Source: CAYONP01 sp964405335
GTDB taxonomy: Bacteria; Armatimonadota; UBA10988
Reading direction: 5' to 3'
DNA length: 59,105 nt
NCBI GenBank assembly: GCA_964405335.1
Contig: CAYONP010000027.1
Location: 1-59,105, forward strand
In this document: piece after piece, positions 26,233-35,256 of the stretch
Position numbering within the stretch: position 1 is the first letter of the stretch
Layout: every line of letters begins with the position of its first letter
Notes under the pieces: generated by a model
The model's input: the letters and a program-made list of their open reading frames with translations, nothing else
What the model was told of the DNA's origin: nothing
Databases searched by the model: none
Translations under genes and position numbers: made by a program

Positions 26233-27482
26233 CGCTTCCGCCGCGTGTCGACCAGCACGGCGCCCAGGATCACCAGCCCCAGCACCACCTTCTGCGTGTA
26301 GCTTTCCACGCCGGTCAGGTTCATGCCGTTCTGGATCACGGCGATGATGAAGGCGCCGATCAGCGTGCCGTGGATGGTGCCCGAGCCACCCGACAGGCTG
26401 GTCCCGCCGACCACCACCGCGGCAATCACGAACAGCTCGTACATCTGGCCGTAGGTCGGCGCGCCGCTCTTCAGTTGCGAGGCCATGATCACCCCGCCCA
26501 GGCCGGCCAGCACGGCGGTGATGGTGTAGACGAAGAGCAGCACGCGGTTGAGCCGCACGCCTGACAGCCGCGCCGCCTCGGCGTTGCCGCCGACGGCATA
26601 GATGGCCCGGCCCAGCCGCGTGCGGGTCATCAGCAGGTGGGCGGCGAGGTAGATCAGGCCCATCAGCACCACGGCGTTGGGCAGGCCGAACAGGTCGGCG
26701 CCGCGACCGAGCCAGACGAAGCCGTCGGGCACCTCGTAGATCGACTGGCCGCGCGAGAGGATGTAGGCCAGGCCGCTGGCCACCTGCATCATGCCCAGCG
26801 TGGCGATGAACGGCGGCAGGCGGAAGCCGGTGATCAGCAGGCCGGAGAGCGCGCCGACCAGGCCGCAGCCGACCAGCGCCGCCAGCGCGCCGAGGAGCAT
26901 CCCGCCGAGCCCCGCCTGCGGCCCGCCGAGCAGCCGGATCACCGCCGCGCAGACGCAGGCCGAGAGGGCGAGCAAGCTGCCGACCGAGAGGTCGATGCCG
27001 GCGGTGATGATGACCATCGTCATGCCGACGGCGATGATGGCGATGACCGCAATCTGGTTGGCGATGTTAAGCAGGTTGTCGCGCTTGAGGAAGGTCGGGA
27101 AGCGGCGGCTTGGCGGCGTCTCGACCGGCCGGCCGGCGAGCAGCGGCCAGGCTGCCACCTCGGGCGTGCCGACGACGGTCACCTCGCCGGCGGCCTCGAT
27201 CGCTCGGCGCAGCTCGGGCGGGCCGCCACAGACCGCCGCGGCGACCCGGTCACCCCGCTCGCGGAGCCGACGCTCGGCCTCGGCGACGAAGGCCCGGTCC
27301 TCGACCCCCGTGCGCCCGGCGACCAGCCAACCGCCGGCCGGCGGCGCGCCGAGGCGGTCGACCAATGCGACGGCGGCGGCCGCGCCGACCGGCGTCTGCT
27401 CGCGCAGCGTGGCCAGTGAGTAGTAACCGCAGAGCAGCAGCAGCACGGCCAACATGCCGTAGCTGCTGGTCAGGCGGGTCAT
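26229..27482 (-). CDS. Ribose-type (RbsC-like) ABC transporter permease
   Basis: 417 residues. The core is that of the BPD_transp_2 sugar permeases: IANQIAVIAIIAVGMTMVII then TAGIDLSVGSLLALSACVCA, and YAVGGNAEAARLSGVRLNRV near the C-terminus. One hydrophobic helix at 8-25 is followed by about 110 hydrophilic residues (VDRLGAPPAGGWLVAGRTGV… GEVTVVGTPEVAAWP) before the first core helix; ordinary RbsC proteins lack this soluble insertion. It lies 49 bp downstream of the binding-protein gene in the same operon. No RbsA-type ATPase gene is seen nearby. Its stop codon lies in a REP hairpin. Confidence 0.88.
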   Translation of the reverse strand: MTRLTSSYGMLAVLLLLCGYYSLATLREQTPVGAAAAVALVDRLGAPPAGGWLVAGRTGVEDRAFVAEAERRLRERGDRVAAAVCGGPPELRRAIEAAGEVTVVGTPEVAAWPLLAGRPVETPPSRRFPTFLKRDNLLNIANQIAVIAIIAVGMTMVIITAGIDLSVGSLLALSACVCAAVIRLLGGPQAGLGGMLLGALAALVGCGLVGALSGLLITGFRLPPFIATLGMMQVASGLAYILSRGQSIYEVPDGFVWLGRGADLFGLPNAVVLMGLIYLAAHLLMTRTRLGRAIYAVGGNAEAARLSGVRLNRVLLFVYTITAVLAGLGGVIMASQLKSGAPTYGQMYELFVIAAVVVGGTSLSGGSGTIHGTLIGAFIIAVIQNGMNLTGVESYTQKVVLGLVILGAVLVDTRRKR

Positions 27483-27531
27483 CGCGTCACGTCGCGGCCG
27501 CCGCCGCTGTCGGGCGATTGCCCTGCCGGCC

Positions 27532-28542
27532 TCACGCGTCGCCCTTCAGTTCGGGATCGGCCTGCGCGTCGGCCTGGTAGTAAAGCGAGGTCGGGATCCG
27601 GATCTCCGGCTCGACCTCCTCACCGCGCAGGTAGCGGGCGATCGCGTCGATGGTCATCGCGCCGATGCGGTCGGGGTACTGGATCGGGTCGGCGTAGATC
27701 TTGCCCTCGAGGATGGCCTGCTTGCCTTCGGGCTGGCCGTCGAAGCCGACCACGATGATCTTGCCCGCCCGCCCCGCCTTCTCAATCGCCGCCACCGCGC
27801 CGAGCGCCGAGGGGTCGTTGATGGCGAAGATGCCGGCCAGGTCGCTGTGCGCCTGGAGCAGGTCTTCGGCGGCGCGGAAGGCCTTCTCCTTGTCGCCGCC
27901 GCCGGGCACCGTTTGGACCACCTCGATGGTCACCCCATCCTCGCGCCGCGCGCGCTCGAGCTCTTCGTGGAAGCCCTTGGTGCGCAGGATCACCGACTCG
28001 ACCTGCGGGTGATCGATGATGGCCACCTTGCCCTGGCCGTCGAGCGCCTCAATCAACGCCTTGGCCGCCAGCACGCCGCCGCCGTGGTTGTCGGTGGCGA
28101 TGTGGCTGACCACCTCGATGCCCTCGGCCATGGCCGCAATGTCGGCGGTAAAGACGGGAATCCCCGCGGCGTTGGCCTTCTTGATCGCCGTGCCGACCGA
28201 CTGGCTGTCGCACGGGCAGAGCACAATCGCGTCGGCGCCCTGGACGATGAAGTCGTCGACCTGCTGATCCTGCCGCGCGGCGTCGAACTCACCCGAGACG
28301 ACGACCACCTCCCAGCCCAGCTCCTTGGCGCTCTCGCGCATCGAGTCGGCGATCACCTGGAAGAAGTCGTGGGTCAGCGTCAACACCGAGACGCCGATGG
28401 TCACCTTGCCCGCCGACGGCTCGGGCGGGCCGCTCGCCTCGTCGGGCAGGGCCGGCCCCGGCGCCATCGGCGGCGGCTCCGGCGCCGGCTTCGCGCAGCC
28501 GGCGACCAGGCCGATCAGCAGGGCCAGACCGAGTCGCTTCAT
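27532..28542 (-). CDS. Sugar-binding lipoprotein of a ribose-type ABC transporter
   Basis: 336 residues. Lipobox GLVAGC with C16 as the likely lipid-anchored residue, then a proline-rich linker, then a type I periplasmic-binding fold (VTIGVSVLTLTHDFFQVIAD; DDFIVQGADAIVLCPCDSQS; IVVGFDGQPEGKQAILEGKI), as in RbsB. It would capture a pentose or hexose released by the nearby hydrolases and deliver it to the permease encoded 49 bp downstream. ATG 28542 lies 49 bp after the stop of the GH2 gene, so the three genes may be one operon. Confidence 0.88.
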   Translation of the reverse strand: MKRLGLALLIGLVAGCAKPAPEPPPMAPGPALPDEASGPPEPSAGKVTIGVSVLTLTHDFFQVIADSMRESAKELGWEVVVVSGEFDAARQDQQVDDFIVQGADAIVLCPCDSQSVGTAIKKANAAGIPVFTADIAAMAEGIEVVSHIATDNHGGGVLAAKALIEALDGQGKVAIIDHPQVESVILRTKGFHEELERARREDGVTIEVVQTVPGGGDKEKAFRAAEDLLQAHSDLAGIFAINDPSALGAVAAIEKAGRAGKIIVVGFDGQPEGKQAILEGKIYADPIQYPDRIGAMTIDAIARYLRGEEVEPEIRIPTSLYYQADAQADPELKGDA

Positions 28543-28591
28543 GGCCTTCTCGCAGCGCGGAGCATTCGGCGCGCCGAGCGCGACGCCTCCC

Positions 28592-31500
28592 TCACCGGCG
28601 TAGGAAATCGAGCCCTTCCTCGACCGGTCCGGTGGTCAGCCAGGCCTCGCCGTTCAGCCCGCCCGCGCCGACCCAGTCGTAGACCCGCACCACGACCAGG
28701 TTCTCGCCCCCCGGCTCGACGAACGGCGTGATGTCCTGCCAGGTCCGACGGAGGAACGACGACTCGCTGCGATCGAGCTTGCCATACCCGCCGACCAGCC
28801 GGCCGTTGACGTACAGCTCGTACATGTTGTCGACGCTGTCGAAGACCAGCCGGATGCGCTTTCCGGCCCAGCCGGCGGGGATGGTCAACCGCTGGCGGTA
28901 CCAGCCCCAGCCGTCGTAGGCGTTCCAGATCGCGCCCTCCTCGGGCGAGCGGGCGAGCAGCTCGCGCCAGCCGGCGTCGTCGAAGGCGAGGCGCTCGTAG
29001 CCGCGCTCGAGCCCGTCGCCGGCGGGATCGGTGACGAACCGCCAGGGCGTCTCGAGCTTGACGATCTCGGCGTCGAGCGCGGTGCGCAGTGCGTCGCGCA
29101 CCTCGGGCGACAGCTCGCGTTCGGGCGGTGGACCGTCGAGCAGCCAGGCGGCCAGCTCGCGCGCCAGCCAGAGGCCGGCGTAGTTCTCCGCCTCGCCGCC
29201 CTCGTGGCGCAGGCAACTGACCGCCAGCCGGCCGGCGCCGACGCGGGTGTCGAAGAGCAGCAGGTTTGGCCGCACACGATCGAGGTCGTGGGTCTCGACG
29301 AACATCAGCAGCGGGTCGACCTCGCGCCACAGCCGCTCGCCGCGCAGGCAGGTGTTGCCGCCGAGCTCGAAGAGCTGCAGGTAACGCAGCAGCTCGCCGG
29401 GCACGCGGTCAGCGAAGCCGGTCGGCCGCGGCGGCGACCAGACCGTGCCGCGCAGCCACCAGGTCCCCTCGTCGCGCCACGAGCCGCGCTGGCTCGAGGT
29501 CAGGTGGAGCACCCGCCCGCCGGCTTCGAGGTAGTCGAGCACCGGGCCGCTGAGCGCCGAGGTGACCACCAGCGCCGTGCCGGCGGGGATCGGCGCCTCG
29601 GGGGGCAGCGCCGTCGCGCCGGGGAAGAGCGTCGCCGGCTCGCGCTCGCCGGGCTCGCCGTGGAGGATGGTGTTCGGCGGCACGGGGGCGGGGTCGGGCA
29701 GCGCCCAAAGCGGCCATTCGGTGACCAGCGGGATGCGGGTGCTGCCTCCCCCAAACATGCCGCCGAACGGGCCGTGTGGCGAAAAGCCGCCCGTCGGCCG
29801 CGGGTAGGGCTTCGACTTCGCTGTCACCGCGAGCGTAACAAGCTCGGGCCGCGCCACGGCGCGCGCCGGTTCGGCCGGCAGCTCGACCTCGGTCACCGGC
29901 TCGGCCGGCGGCTGCCAGTCGGGCTGGCCGGTGCCGTAGTTCCACACCCTTGTCGGCGCGGTGAAGCGCACCGGCCAGGCCGCCGGCGGCTGAGACGCCC
30001 GGTAAGCGCGCTGGTCGCCCGGGCTCCGCAGCGCCGCCTGCGGGTCGAGGTGCCAGGTCTCCCACTCCGCCTCGCTCCACTTGGCCGCGCCGTCGTAGCC
30101 GTACAGACCCATCGTCGCGCCGGTGAAGTCGCTCATCACGCTGACCACGTAGCCGGCGTCGGGCAGCATCTCGCCATACGTCTCGATCTGCCAGCGGCGC
30201 ATGGTCATCGCATACTCGAGCGACCAGGCGCGCAGGTCGGCGACCGGGTCGTACCCGCCGCCGCCCCACCGCGCCTGCAGCTCCTGCTCGAAGGCGAGCT
30301 GGGAGTCGAGCCACTTCGGCAGCCACCAGGGCCGGCCGCCGACGGACTGGTTGAGCAGCCGGCGCGTGTCGGGCCAGGTGTCGGCGGTGATCGCCTCGCC
30401 GAGCAGCAGCGGCTTGGCGCCATGCTCGTCGATGTGCGCGCGCAGCCGGCCCAGTTGCCCGCGCCACCAGCGGTTGTTGCCGTAGCTGTGGTCGTCCCAG
30501 AAGTCGTGGATGCGGTTCCAGCCAATCCACGACGAGTCGTCCTCGACCAACGTGCCCGGCGCCATCTGCTTGCACAGGTCATAGAGCGACTGGAGCACCT
30601 CGAGATCGGCCGTCGGACCGGTCTCGCAGGTGATGCTGCGCAGGATCACGCTCGCCTGGTTGCGGTCGTGACGGAGGAACTCCGTGTACTCGCGCAGCAG
30701 CTCGGCCCGGTGCGCCTGGTCGAGCGTCGGGTGCCAGGTCGGATACTCGATCCAGACCAGCATCCGCTCCTCGTCGCAGACCTCGAGCAGCGCCTTCGGC
30801 GGCACCCAGAGACAGAACTTGATCAGGTTGAAGCCGCACGCCTTGAGCTCGCGGAGCTGCTCGCGGAAGCGCTCCGGGTCGAGGTTGGGATCGAGCTGCG
30901 GCGGGTTGTAACCCCAGTGTAGCACGCCGCGGACCACCAGCGGCTCGCCGTTGAGCAGGATCCGGTGGCCGTCGGCGACGACACTGCGAAAGCCGACCGA
31001 GACCGTCTGCTCGTCGAGCACCTGGCCGCCGGCCTGCAGCGTCAGGTGGAGCGGTAGGCGCAGGATGTGGCGGCCGGTGTAGCCCATCTCGCCCGACCAG
31101 CGCCAAGTCACCTCGTTGCCGGCCGGCACCGTCTCATCGGCGACAAACTGACCCGCCGGGCCGAGGCCCTGAAGCTGCAGCCGCAGCTCTGCGCCGGGCG
31201 GGAGCTCGCCATGGATCGGCACCGTGGCGGTCAGCTCGAGCGCCACGCGGTTAGGCGCCAGGCGCCGGAAGTCGGTGGTCACCGCAATGGCGGTCTCATC
31301 GAGCGAGGCGCCGGCGAAGTCGAGCAACTCGACGCCCTGCCACAACCCGCCGAAGTGCGGCGCGATGACCGGCAGAAACCCCTGCGTGTTGTGACCGACC
31401 TGCTCGTCGAGGCGGACCAACAACGTGGCCGGCTCGCCCAGCACAAGGTGGGGCGTGAGGTCGAAGGTGAACGGTGTCCAGGCGCCGAGGTGGCGGCCGA

Positions 31501-31780
31501 GCTCGACTTCGTTGAGCCAGACCGTCGCTTCGGTGGCCGCGCCCCAGAAGCGCAGCAGCACCCGCCGGCCGGCCAGGTCGGCGGGCAGCGGCACGGTCCG
31601 GCGGTACCAGGCGACGCCATCGAAATCGACGCCGAGCACGGTCTCCCAGCTTGCCGGCACGGCGATGGGCAGCCATTCGTCGTCGCCGTCGGCGCGGATC
31701 TCCCACACGCCGGCAAGGTCGGTCACCCGGCGCGGTGGCAGGTCGGCGGCGAGGGCGGTGAGCATGAGCAGCGGCAGCAT
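28592..31780 (-). CDS. Secreted GH2-family beta-glycosidase-like protein
   Basis: 1062 residues from ATG 31780 (signal-like MLPLLMLTALAADLPPR). Residues 15-190 are the GH2 sugar-binding jelly-roll (VPASWETVLGVDFDGVAWYR; LRFWGAATEATVWLNEVELG), then an Ig-like domain, then the barrel starting at GEPLVVRGVLHWGYNPPQ. The usual acid/base NE pair reads CE here (SVILRSITCETGP); the nucleophile is probably the glutamate in PLLLGEAITAD. A second GH2-type binding domain closes the protein (IRLVFDSVDNMYELYVNGR). Members hydrolyse beta-galactosides, mannosides or glucuronides. The upstream open frame was rejected because it translates the palindromic repeat. It probably heads the operon with the sugar transporter genes. 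Confidence 0.82.
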   Translation of the reverse strand: MLPLLMLTALAADLPPRRVTDLAGVWEIRADGDDEWLPIAVPASWETVLGVDFDGVAWYRRTVPLPADLAGRRVLLRFWGAATEATVWLNEVELGRHLGAWTPFTFDLTPHLVLGEPATLLVRLDEQVGHNTQGFLPVIAPHFGGLWQGVELLDFAGASLDETAIAVTTDFRRLAPNRVALELTATVPIHGELPPGAELRLQLQGLGPAGQFVADETVPAGNEVTWRWSGEMGYTGRHILRLPLHLTLQAGGQVLDEQTVSVGFRSVVADGHRILLNGEPLVVRGVLHWGYNPPQLDPNLDPERFREQLRELKACGFNLIKFCLWVPPKALLEVCDEERMLVWIEYPTWHPTLDQAHRAELLREYTEFLRHDRNQASVILRSITCETGPTADLEVLQSLYDLCKQMAPGTLVEDDSSWIGWNRIHDFWDDHSYGNNRWWRGQLGRLRAHIDEHGAKPLLLGEAITADTWPDTRRLLNQSVGGRPWWLPKWLDSQLAFEQELQARWGGGGYDPVADLRAWSLEYAMTMRRWQIETYGEMLPDAGYVVSVMSDFTGATMGLYGYDGAAKWSEAEWETWHLDPQAALRSPGDQRAYRASQPPAAWPVRFTAPTRVWNYGTGQPDWQPPAEPVTEVELPAEPARAVARPELVTLAVTAKSKPYPRPTGGFSPHGPFGGMFGGGSTRIPLVTEWPLWALPDPAPVPPNTILHGEPGEREPATLFPGATALPPEAPIPAGTALVVTSALSGPVLDYLEAGGRVLHLTSSQRGSWRDEGTWWLRGTVWSPPRPTGFADRVPGELLRYLQLFELGGNTCLRGERLWREVDPLLMFVETHDLDRVRPNLLLFDTRVGAGRLAVSCLRHEGGEAENYAGLWLARELAAWLLDGPPPERELSPEVRDALRTALDAEIVKLETPWRFVTDPAGDGLERGYERLAFDDAGWRELLARSPEEGAIWNAYDGWGWYRQRLTIPAGWAGKRIRLVFDSVDNMYELYVNGRLVGGYGKLDRSESSFLRRTWQDITPFVEPGGENLVVVRVYDWVGAGGLNGEAWLTTGPVEEGLDFLRR

Positions 31781-31842
31781 GGGCGTGGCTTGGACCTTGT
31801 CGACCGACACCCTTCCGCAGACCACCGCGCGACCATCTGACT

Positions 31843-31879
31843 CCCCCTCCCGCCGCGGGAAGCGGGTCGGGGGGTTAGG
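31843..31879. repeat. Dispersed palindromic repeat, copy 4
   Basis: CCCTCCCGC/GCGGGAAGC then GGGTCGGGGGGTTAGG. The bases just before it (GACCATCTGACTCCCC) are the same junction found in the tandem array at 1932-2546, so both descend from one composite element. TTA at 31875-31877 is the TAA stop of the SIS gene. Confidence 0.75.
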
Positions 31880-32657
31880 CCTTGCCCAAGCGCAGAAACA
31901 ACTCGGCCACGCGCCGCGCATGTTCGTCATAGGCCGCCTCGAAGGCCTCGCGCGCCGCCTCGGCGCCGACCAGGCAGCCGGCGACCAGCACCGGCGGCGG
32001 CGCGCCGACGGCGACCAGGCGGGCGGCCACCTCGGCCTTGAGCGCGTTGATCAGCAGGCAGCCGCCGACGCTGGAACCAGGCGAAACGGGCGCGGCCAGG
32101 CCGGGGACGGTCACCATCGCGTCGCCCGGCGGCGCGCCGGTGTCGAGCACCAGGTCGGCGAAGTCGGTCAGCTTGACGCCGCGCGGATCACTCGAGGCGC
32201 TGGCTTCGAGGTGGCGGCGGCTGACGATCACCACGGTCTTCAGGCCGCGCGCCTGGAAGCCCTCGGCCATCTCGATCGGCACCCGGTTGCAGCCCGAGGA
32301 GCTGATCACCAGCGCGGCGTCGGGCGGCCGGAGGTCGAAGTTGCGCAGGATCCGCTCGGCCAGCCCGGCGACGTTTTCGAGGAACATCGCCTGGCGCTGG
32401 CCGTTGGCGCCGACGACCTGGTTGTGGTAGGTCAGCGACAGCTCGACGATGGGGTGGAAGCCGGGAAAACTGCCGTACCGCGGCCACATCTCCTCGACCA
32501 TGATGCGGCTGTGTCCGCTGCCGAACAGGTGGACCAACCGCCCGGCGACGATCGCCTCGGCAAACCAGTCGGCCGCGCGGCCGATCGATTGGAGCTGCCC
32601 CTCGACGGCATCACAGATCAGTCGGCACCGGGCCAGGTAGTCGGCGGCCGGGGTCAT
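31875..32657 (-). CDS. SIS-domain sugar isomerase-like protein (UPF0309 type)
   Basis: 260 residues, no signal peptide. VHLFGSGHSRIMVEEMWPRY, then DAALVISSSGCNRVPIEMAE and LKTVVIVSRRHLEASASSDP form a phosphosugar-binding SIS fold; the arrangement matches the UPF0309 group, which often sits with sugar transport genes. Such domains isomerise or bind phosphosugars, but this group has no settled reaction known to me. The stop codon is supplied by repeat copy 4. Confidence 0.8.
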   Translation of the reverse strand: MTPAADYLARCRLICDAVEGQLQSIGRAADWFAEAIVAGRLVHLFGSGHSRIMVEEMWPRYGSFPGFHPIVELSLTYHNQVVGANGQRQAMFLENVAGLAERILRNFDLRPPDAALVISSSGCNRVPIEMAEGFQARGLKTVVIVSRRHLEASASSDPRGVKLTDFADLVLDTGAPPGDAMVTVPGLAAPVSPGSSVGGCLLINALKAEVAARLVAVGAPPPVLVAGCLVGAEAAREAFEAAYDEHARRVAELFLRLGKA

Positions 32658-32697
32658 GCGCGCCCTCCGCGGCGCAGTGTAGCACTGTCGCGGGCGT

Positions 32698-34977
32698 TCA
32701 GGCGGCCCGGCTGCGCAGCAGCTCGTCGACCTTGCTGGTCAGCGCGGCGGCGCTGAATGGTTTGGCGAGGAACTGCCGGCCGGGCAGGTTGATCCCGCGC
32801 CGGTCGAGTTCGTCGGCGGGATAGCCCGACATGAACAGCACGGGCAGGTCGGGCGACGCGCGGCGCACCTGCTCGACCAGTTCGACGCCGCTCATGTTGG
32901 GCATGACCAGGTCGGTGAGCAGCAGGTCGAGCACCGGGCGGAGTTCCTCGAGCAGCGCCACGGCGGCGGCACCGTCGCGGGCGAGCAGGACCTGGTAGCC
33001 GCGCTCGCCGAGCACCTCGGCGACCAGCTCACGGACCATCTCATCGTCTTCGACCAGCAGCACGGTCGCGCCGCCGACCGGTGCGATGGGCGGCGGCGCC
33101 GGCAGCGCGGGCGCGACTTCGGGCGTGGCCACCGGCGCGAAGGTGAGGTGAAAGCGCGTGCCGCCGCCGGGCGCGCGGTCGACCTGGATGTCGCCGCCGC
33201 ACTGGCGCACGATGCCATAGACACTGGCCAGCCCGAGCTTGCCGCCGCGGCGCACGCTGAACGGCTCGAACAGGCTCTCGCGCTCCTCGTCGCTCAGCTC
33301 CTGGCCGTCGTCGCTGACGGTCAGGCCGACCCGCTCGCCGGCGCTGGTGCTGATGCTCAGCGTGCCGCCGGTGGGCATCGAGTCGCGGGCGAACAGGGCC
33401 AGGTTGACCACCACCTGCTGGAACTGCTGCTCGTCGCCGGTGACCGCCGGCAGGTCGGCGGCGAGGTGGACAATCAACCGCACATCCTCGGGCAGCAGGC
33501 GGCGGACCAGCGGTTCGGCGGCCCCCACCGCGGCGTTCAGGTCGGTCGGTCGCAGGTCGAGCACCTGCCGGCTGCTGAACGCCTGGAGCTGTCGGGTCAG
33601 CGCCGCCGCCGCCTCGGCCGCCTGACGGATCTGGCGCAGGTCGCGCTGGCCGCGATGCTCGGGGCCGAGCGAGGCACCGAGCAGCTCGCCGAAGCCCAGG
33701 ATGCTGGTCAGCAGGTTGTTGTAGTCGTGCGCCACACCGCCGGCGAGCCGGCCGAGCGCCTCCATCTTCTGCGCCTGGCGCAGCTCGTCCTCGAGCCGGT
33801 ACCGCTCGGTGATGTCCTGCAGCAGGCCGACGGTGCGGTCGAGTTTGCCGTCAGGGCCGCGGAACTGCATCGCGATGTCGGTCACATACCGCCGCGTGCC
33901 GTCGCGGGCGAGCAGGCTGTAGGTGTTGTAGTACAGGTGGCTGGCAGGCTCGGCCAACTCCTGCTCGAGCCGCCGTTCGGCGTCGGGCAGCGGGCGAATG
34001 CGGCTCTCCAGCAGCGCCGGCGTGACCTCGTGCGCCGGGTAGCCAATCACCTTCTCGATTTCCGCGCTCAGGTGGGTGAAGCGGTCGCCGCGCCAGTCGC
34101 GCTCATAGGTCACGCCGCCGGCGAGGGCGATCATCCGCCGGTGGCGCGACTCGCTGTCACGCAGCGTCTGTTCGGCGGCGCGAAGCTCCATCAGCCGCCC
34201 GAGCAGCGCGCCGAAGACGACCAGCATGTCGTGGACCATGTTGTCGAACGGCGCCTCGGTGCGGCCCGGATCAGTGGCCATCACGGCCTTCAGCTCGCCG
34301 CCGGCGGAGATCGGCACGCAGCCGACGGTGACCCGTCGGCCGGTGTGCACGATGCCGCCCTCGACGAGGTCCATCTGGTCGGTCTCGAACTGCCCCCAGT
34401 GGCGTGCCGGATCACCGGTGATCTCGTCGATGGCGCGGTTGCCCGGCATCGCCTCGAGCAGCCAGGCCGACTGGTCGACCACCTCGCCGTCGAGGTTGTG
34501 GCCGAACGTGCCGCGGAAGACCCCCGGCTTCGCCGTCGGGACCAGAATCGCGCAGCGTTCGATGCCGAACCGCTCGTGCACGAAGGACACCGCCGCGCGG
34601 TGGAGTTCGGCCACGTCGGCGCAGGCGAGCAGCCGCTCGGAGGCCTCGGTCAAGGCGAGGCGGAGCCCGTCGCGGCGGGCCAGCTCGTCGTGCGCCGCCC
34701 GAAGCTGGTCGTAGACCGGCAGCGCGGCGCTCAGGCCGATCAGGAGCAAGGCCGAGACGAGCAGCGCGATCACCTCGGGGAGCAGCGGGACGTCGTTGCC
34801 GTGGCCGAGTTCGAACGACAGGGCGAGCGCGCGGCGAGCCAGCATCAGGACCAGCGCCACGGCGACCATCAGCCAGGGTCCCGGCCGGCCCGTGGCCCTG
34901 GCCAGGCGCACCGCCGTCCAGGCGCTGAAGAGCTGCAGCACCGCGGCGAGCGCAAAGATGACCAGGGGCAAGCCCAT
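32698..34977 (-). CDS. Membrane hybrid histidine kinase with degenerate ATP-binding domain
   Basis: 759 residues from ATG 34977; three membrane helices (about 1-22, 33-52, 64-88), GAF domain (105-265), PAS domain (275-395), HisKA with phospho-acceptor H417 (GGVAHDYNNLLTS), HATPase (505-615) and a receiver domain (637-755) with D689 in LLTDLVMPNMSG. The receiver looks intact. The ATPase domain is not: the N-box asparagine is phenylalanine (F529 in NLALFARDSM), the G1 box DxGxG reads DDGQE (556-560), and the G2 box GTGLGL reads GGKLGL. This suggests a pseudokinase that signals as a scaffold or accepts phosphate from another kinase. No DNA-binding partner is adjacent. Confidence 0.85.
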   Translation of the reverse strand: MGLPLVIFALAAVLQLFSAWTAVRLARATGRPGPWLMVAVALVLMLARRALALSFELGHGNDVPLLPEVIALLVSALLLIGLSAALPVYDQLRAAHDELARRDGLRLALTEASERLLACADVAELHRAAVSFVHERFGIERCAILVPTAKPGVFRGTFGHNLDGEVVDQSAWLLEAMPGNRAIDEITGDPARHWGQFETDQMDLVEGGIVHTGRRVTVGCVPISAGGELKAVMATDPGRTEAPFDNMVHDMLVVFGALLGRLMELRAAEQTLRDSESRHRRMIALAGGVTYERDWRGDRFTHLSAEIEKVIGYPAHEVTPALLESRIRPLPDAERRLEQELAEPASHLYYNTYSLLARDGTRRYVTDIAMQFRGPDGKLDRTVGLLQDITERYRLEDELRQAQKMEALGRLAGGVAHDYNNLLTSILGFGELLGASLGPEHRGQRDLRQIRQAAEAAAALTRQLQAFSSRQVLDLRPTDLNAAVGAAEPLVRRLLPEDVRLIVHLAADLPAVTGDEQQFQQVVVNLALFARDSMPTGGTLSISTSAGERVGLTVSDDGQELSDEERESLFEPFSVRRGGKLGLASVYGIVRQCGGDIQVDRAPGGGTRFHLTFAPVATPEVAPALPAPPPIAPVGGATVLLVEDDEMVRELVAEVLGERGYQVLLARDGAAAVALLEELRPVLDLLLTDLVMPNMSGVELVEQVRRASPDLPVLFMSGYPADELDRRGINLPGRQFLAKPFSAAALTSKVDELLRSRAA

Positions 34978-35062
34978 GGCGGCACCACTCCAGAACCGAG
35001 ACCCGCTAACGCTTTCTCGTCCGCCGCGCCGGTCTCTTGAGGCCCAGGCCCACGTCGTCTGA

Positions 35063-35079
35063 GCGGCTCCAGGAGCCGC
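35063..35079. other. Perfect hairpin in the 279-bp intergenic region
   Basis: GCGGCTCC/GGAGCCGC around a single A, 86 bp upstream of the kinase start and between two divergent genes. A regulatory site or short RNA hairpin is possible; its role is not evident. Confidence 0.35.
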
Positions 35080-35149
35080 CCGGCACAGGCGGCGCGGCCA
35101 TCGGCGGCCCCCTACGCTGCGGAAATGTTGCGGGAATGCGTCAGGAAAT

Positions 35150-35167
35150 GGTAACTCAGCGGTTACC
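35150..35167. promoter_or_regulatory. Inverted repeat GGTAAC-N6-GTTACC, candidate operator
   Basis: Perfect 6-bp inverted repeat with a 6-bp centre, 90 bp upstream of the prepilin-like gene, in locally AT-richer sequence. The spacing suits a dimeric repressor or activator. No clear promoter hexamers were found beside it. Confidence 0.35.
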
Positions 35168-35256
35168 TGATCGTCAACCGGGGAAGCACAACGGGGAAGT
35201 CCGGGTTGTTGGGCCGCGGTCGTCCGCCATCGCGATACAGAGAGCCGGAGGAGCAC

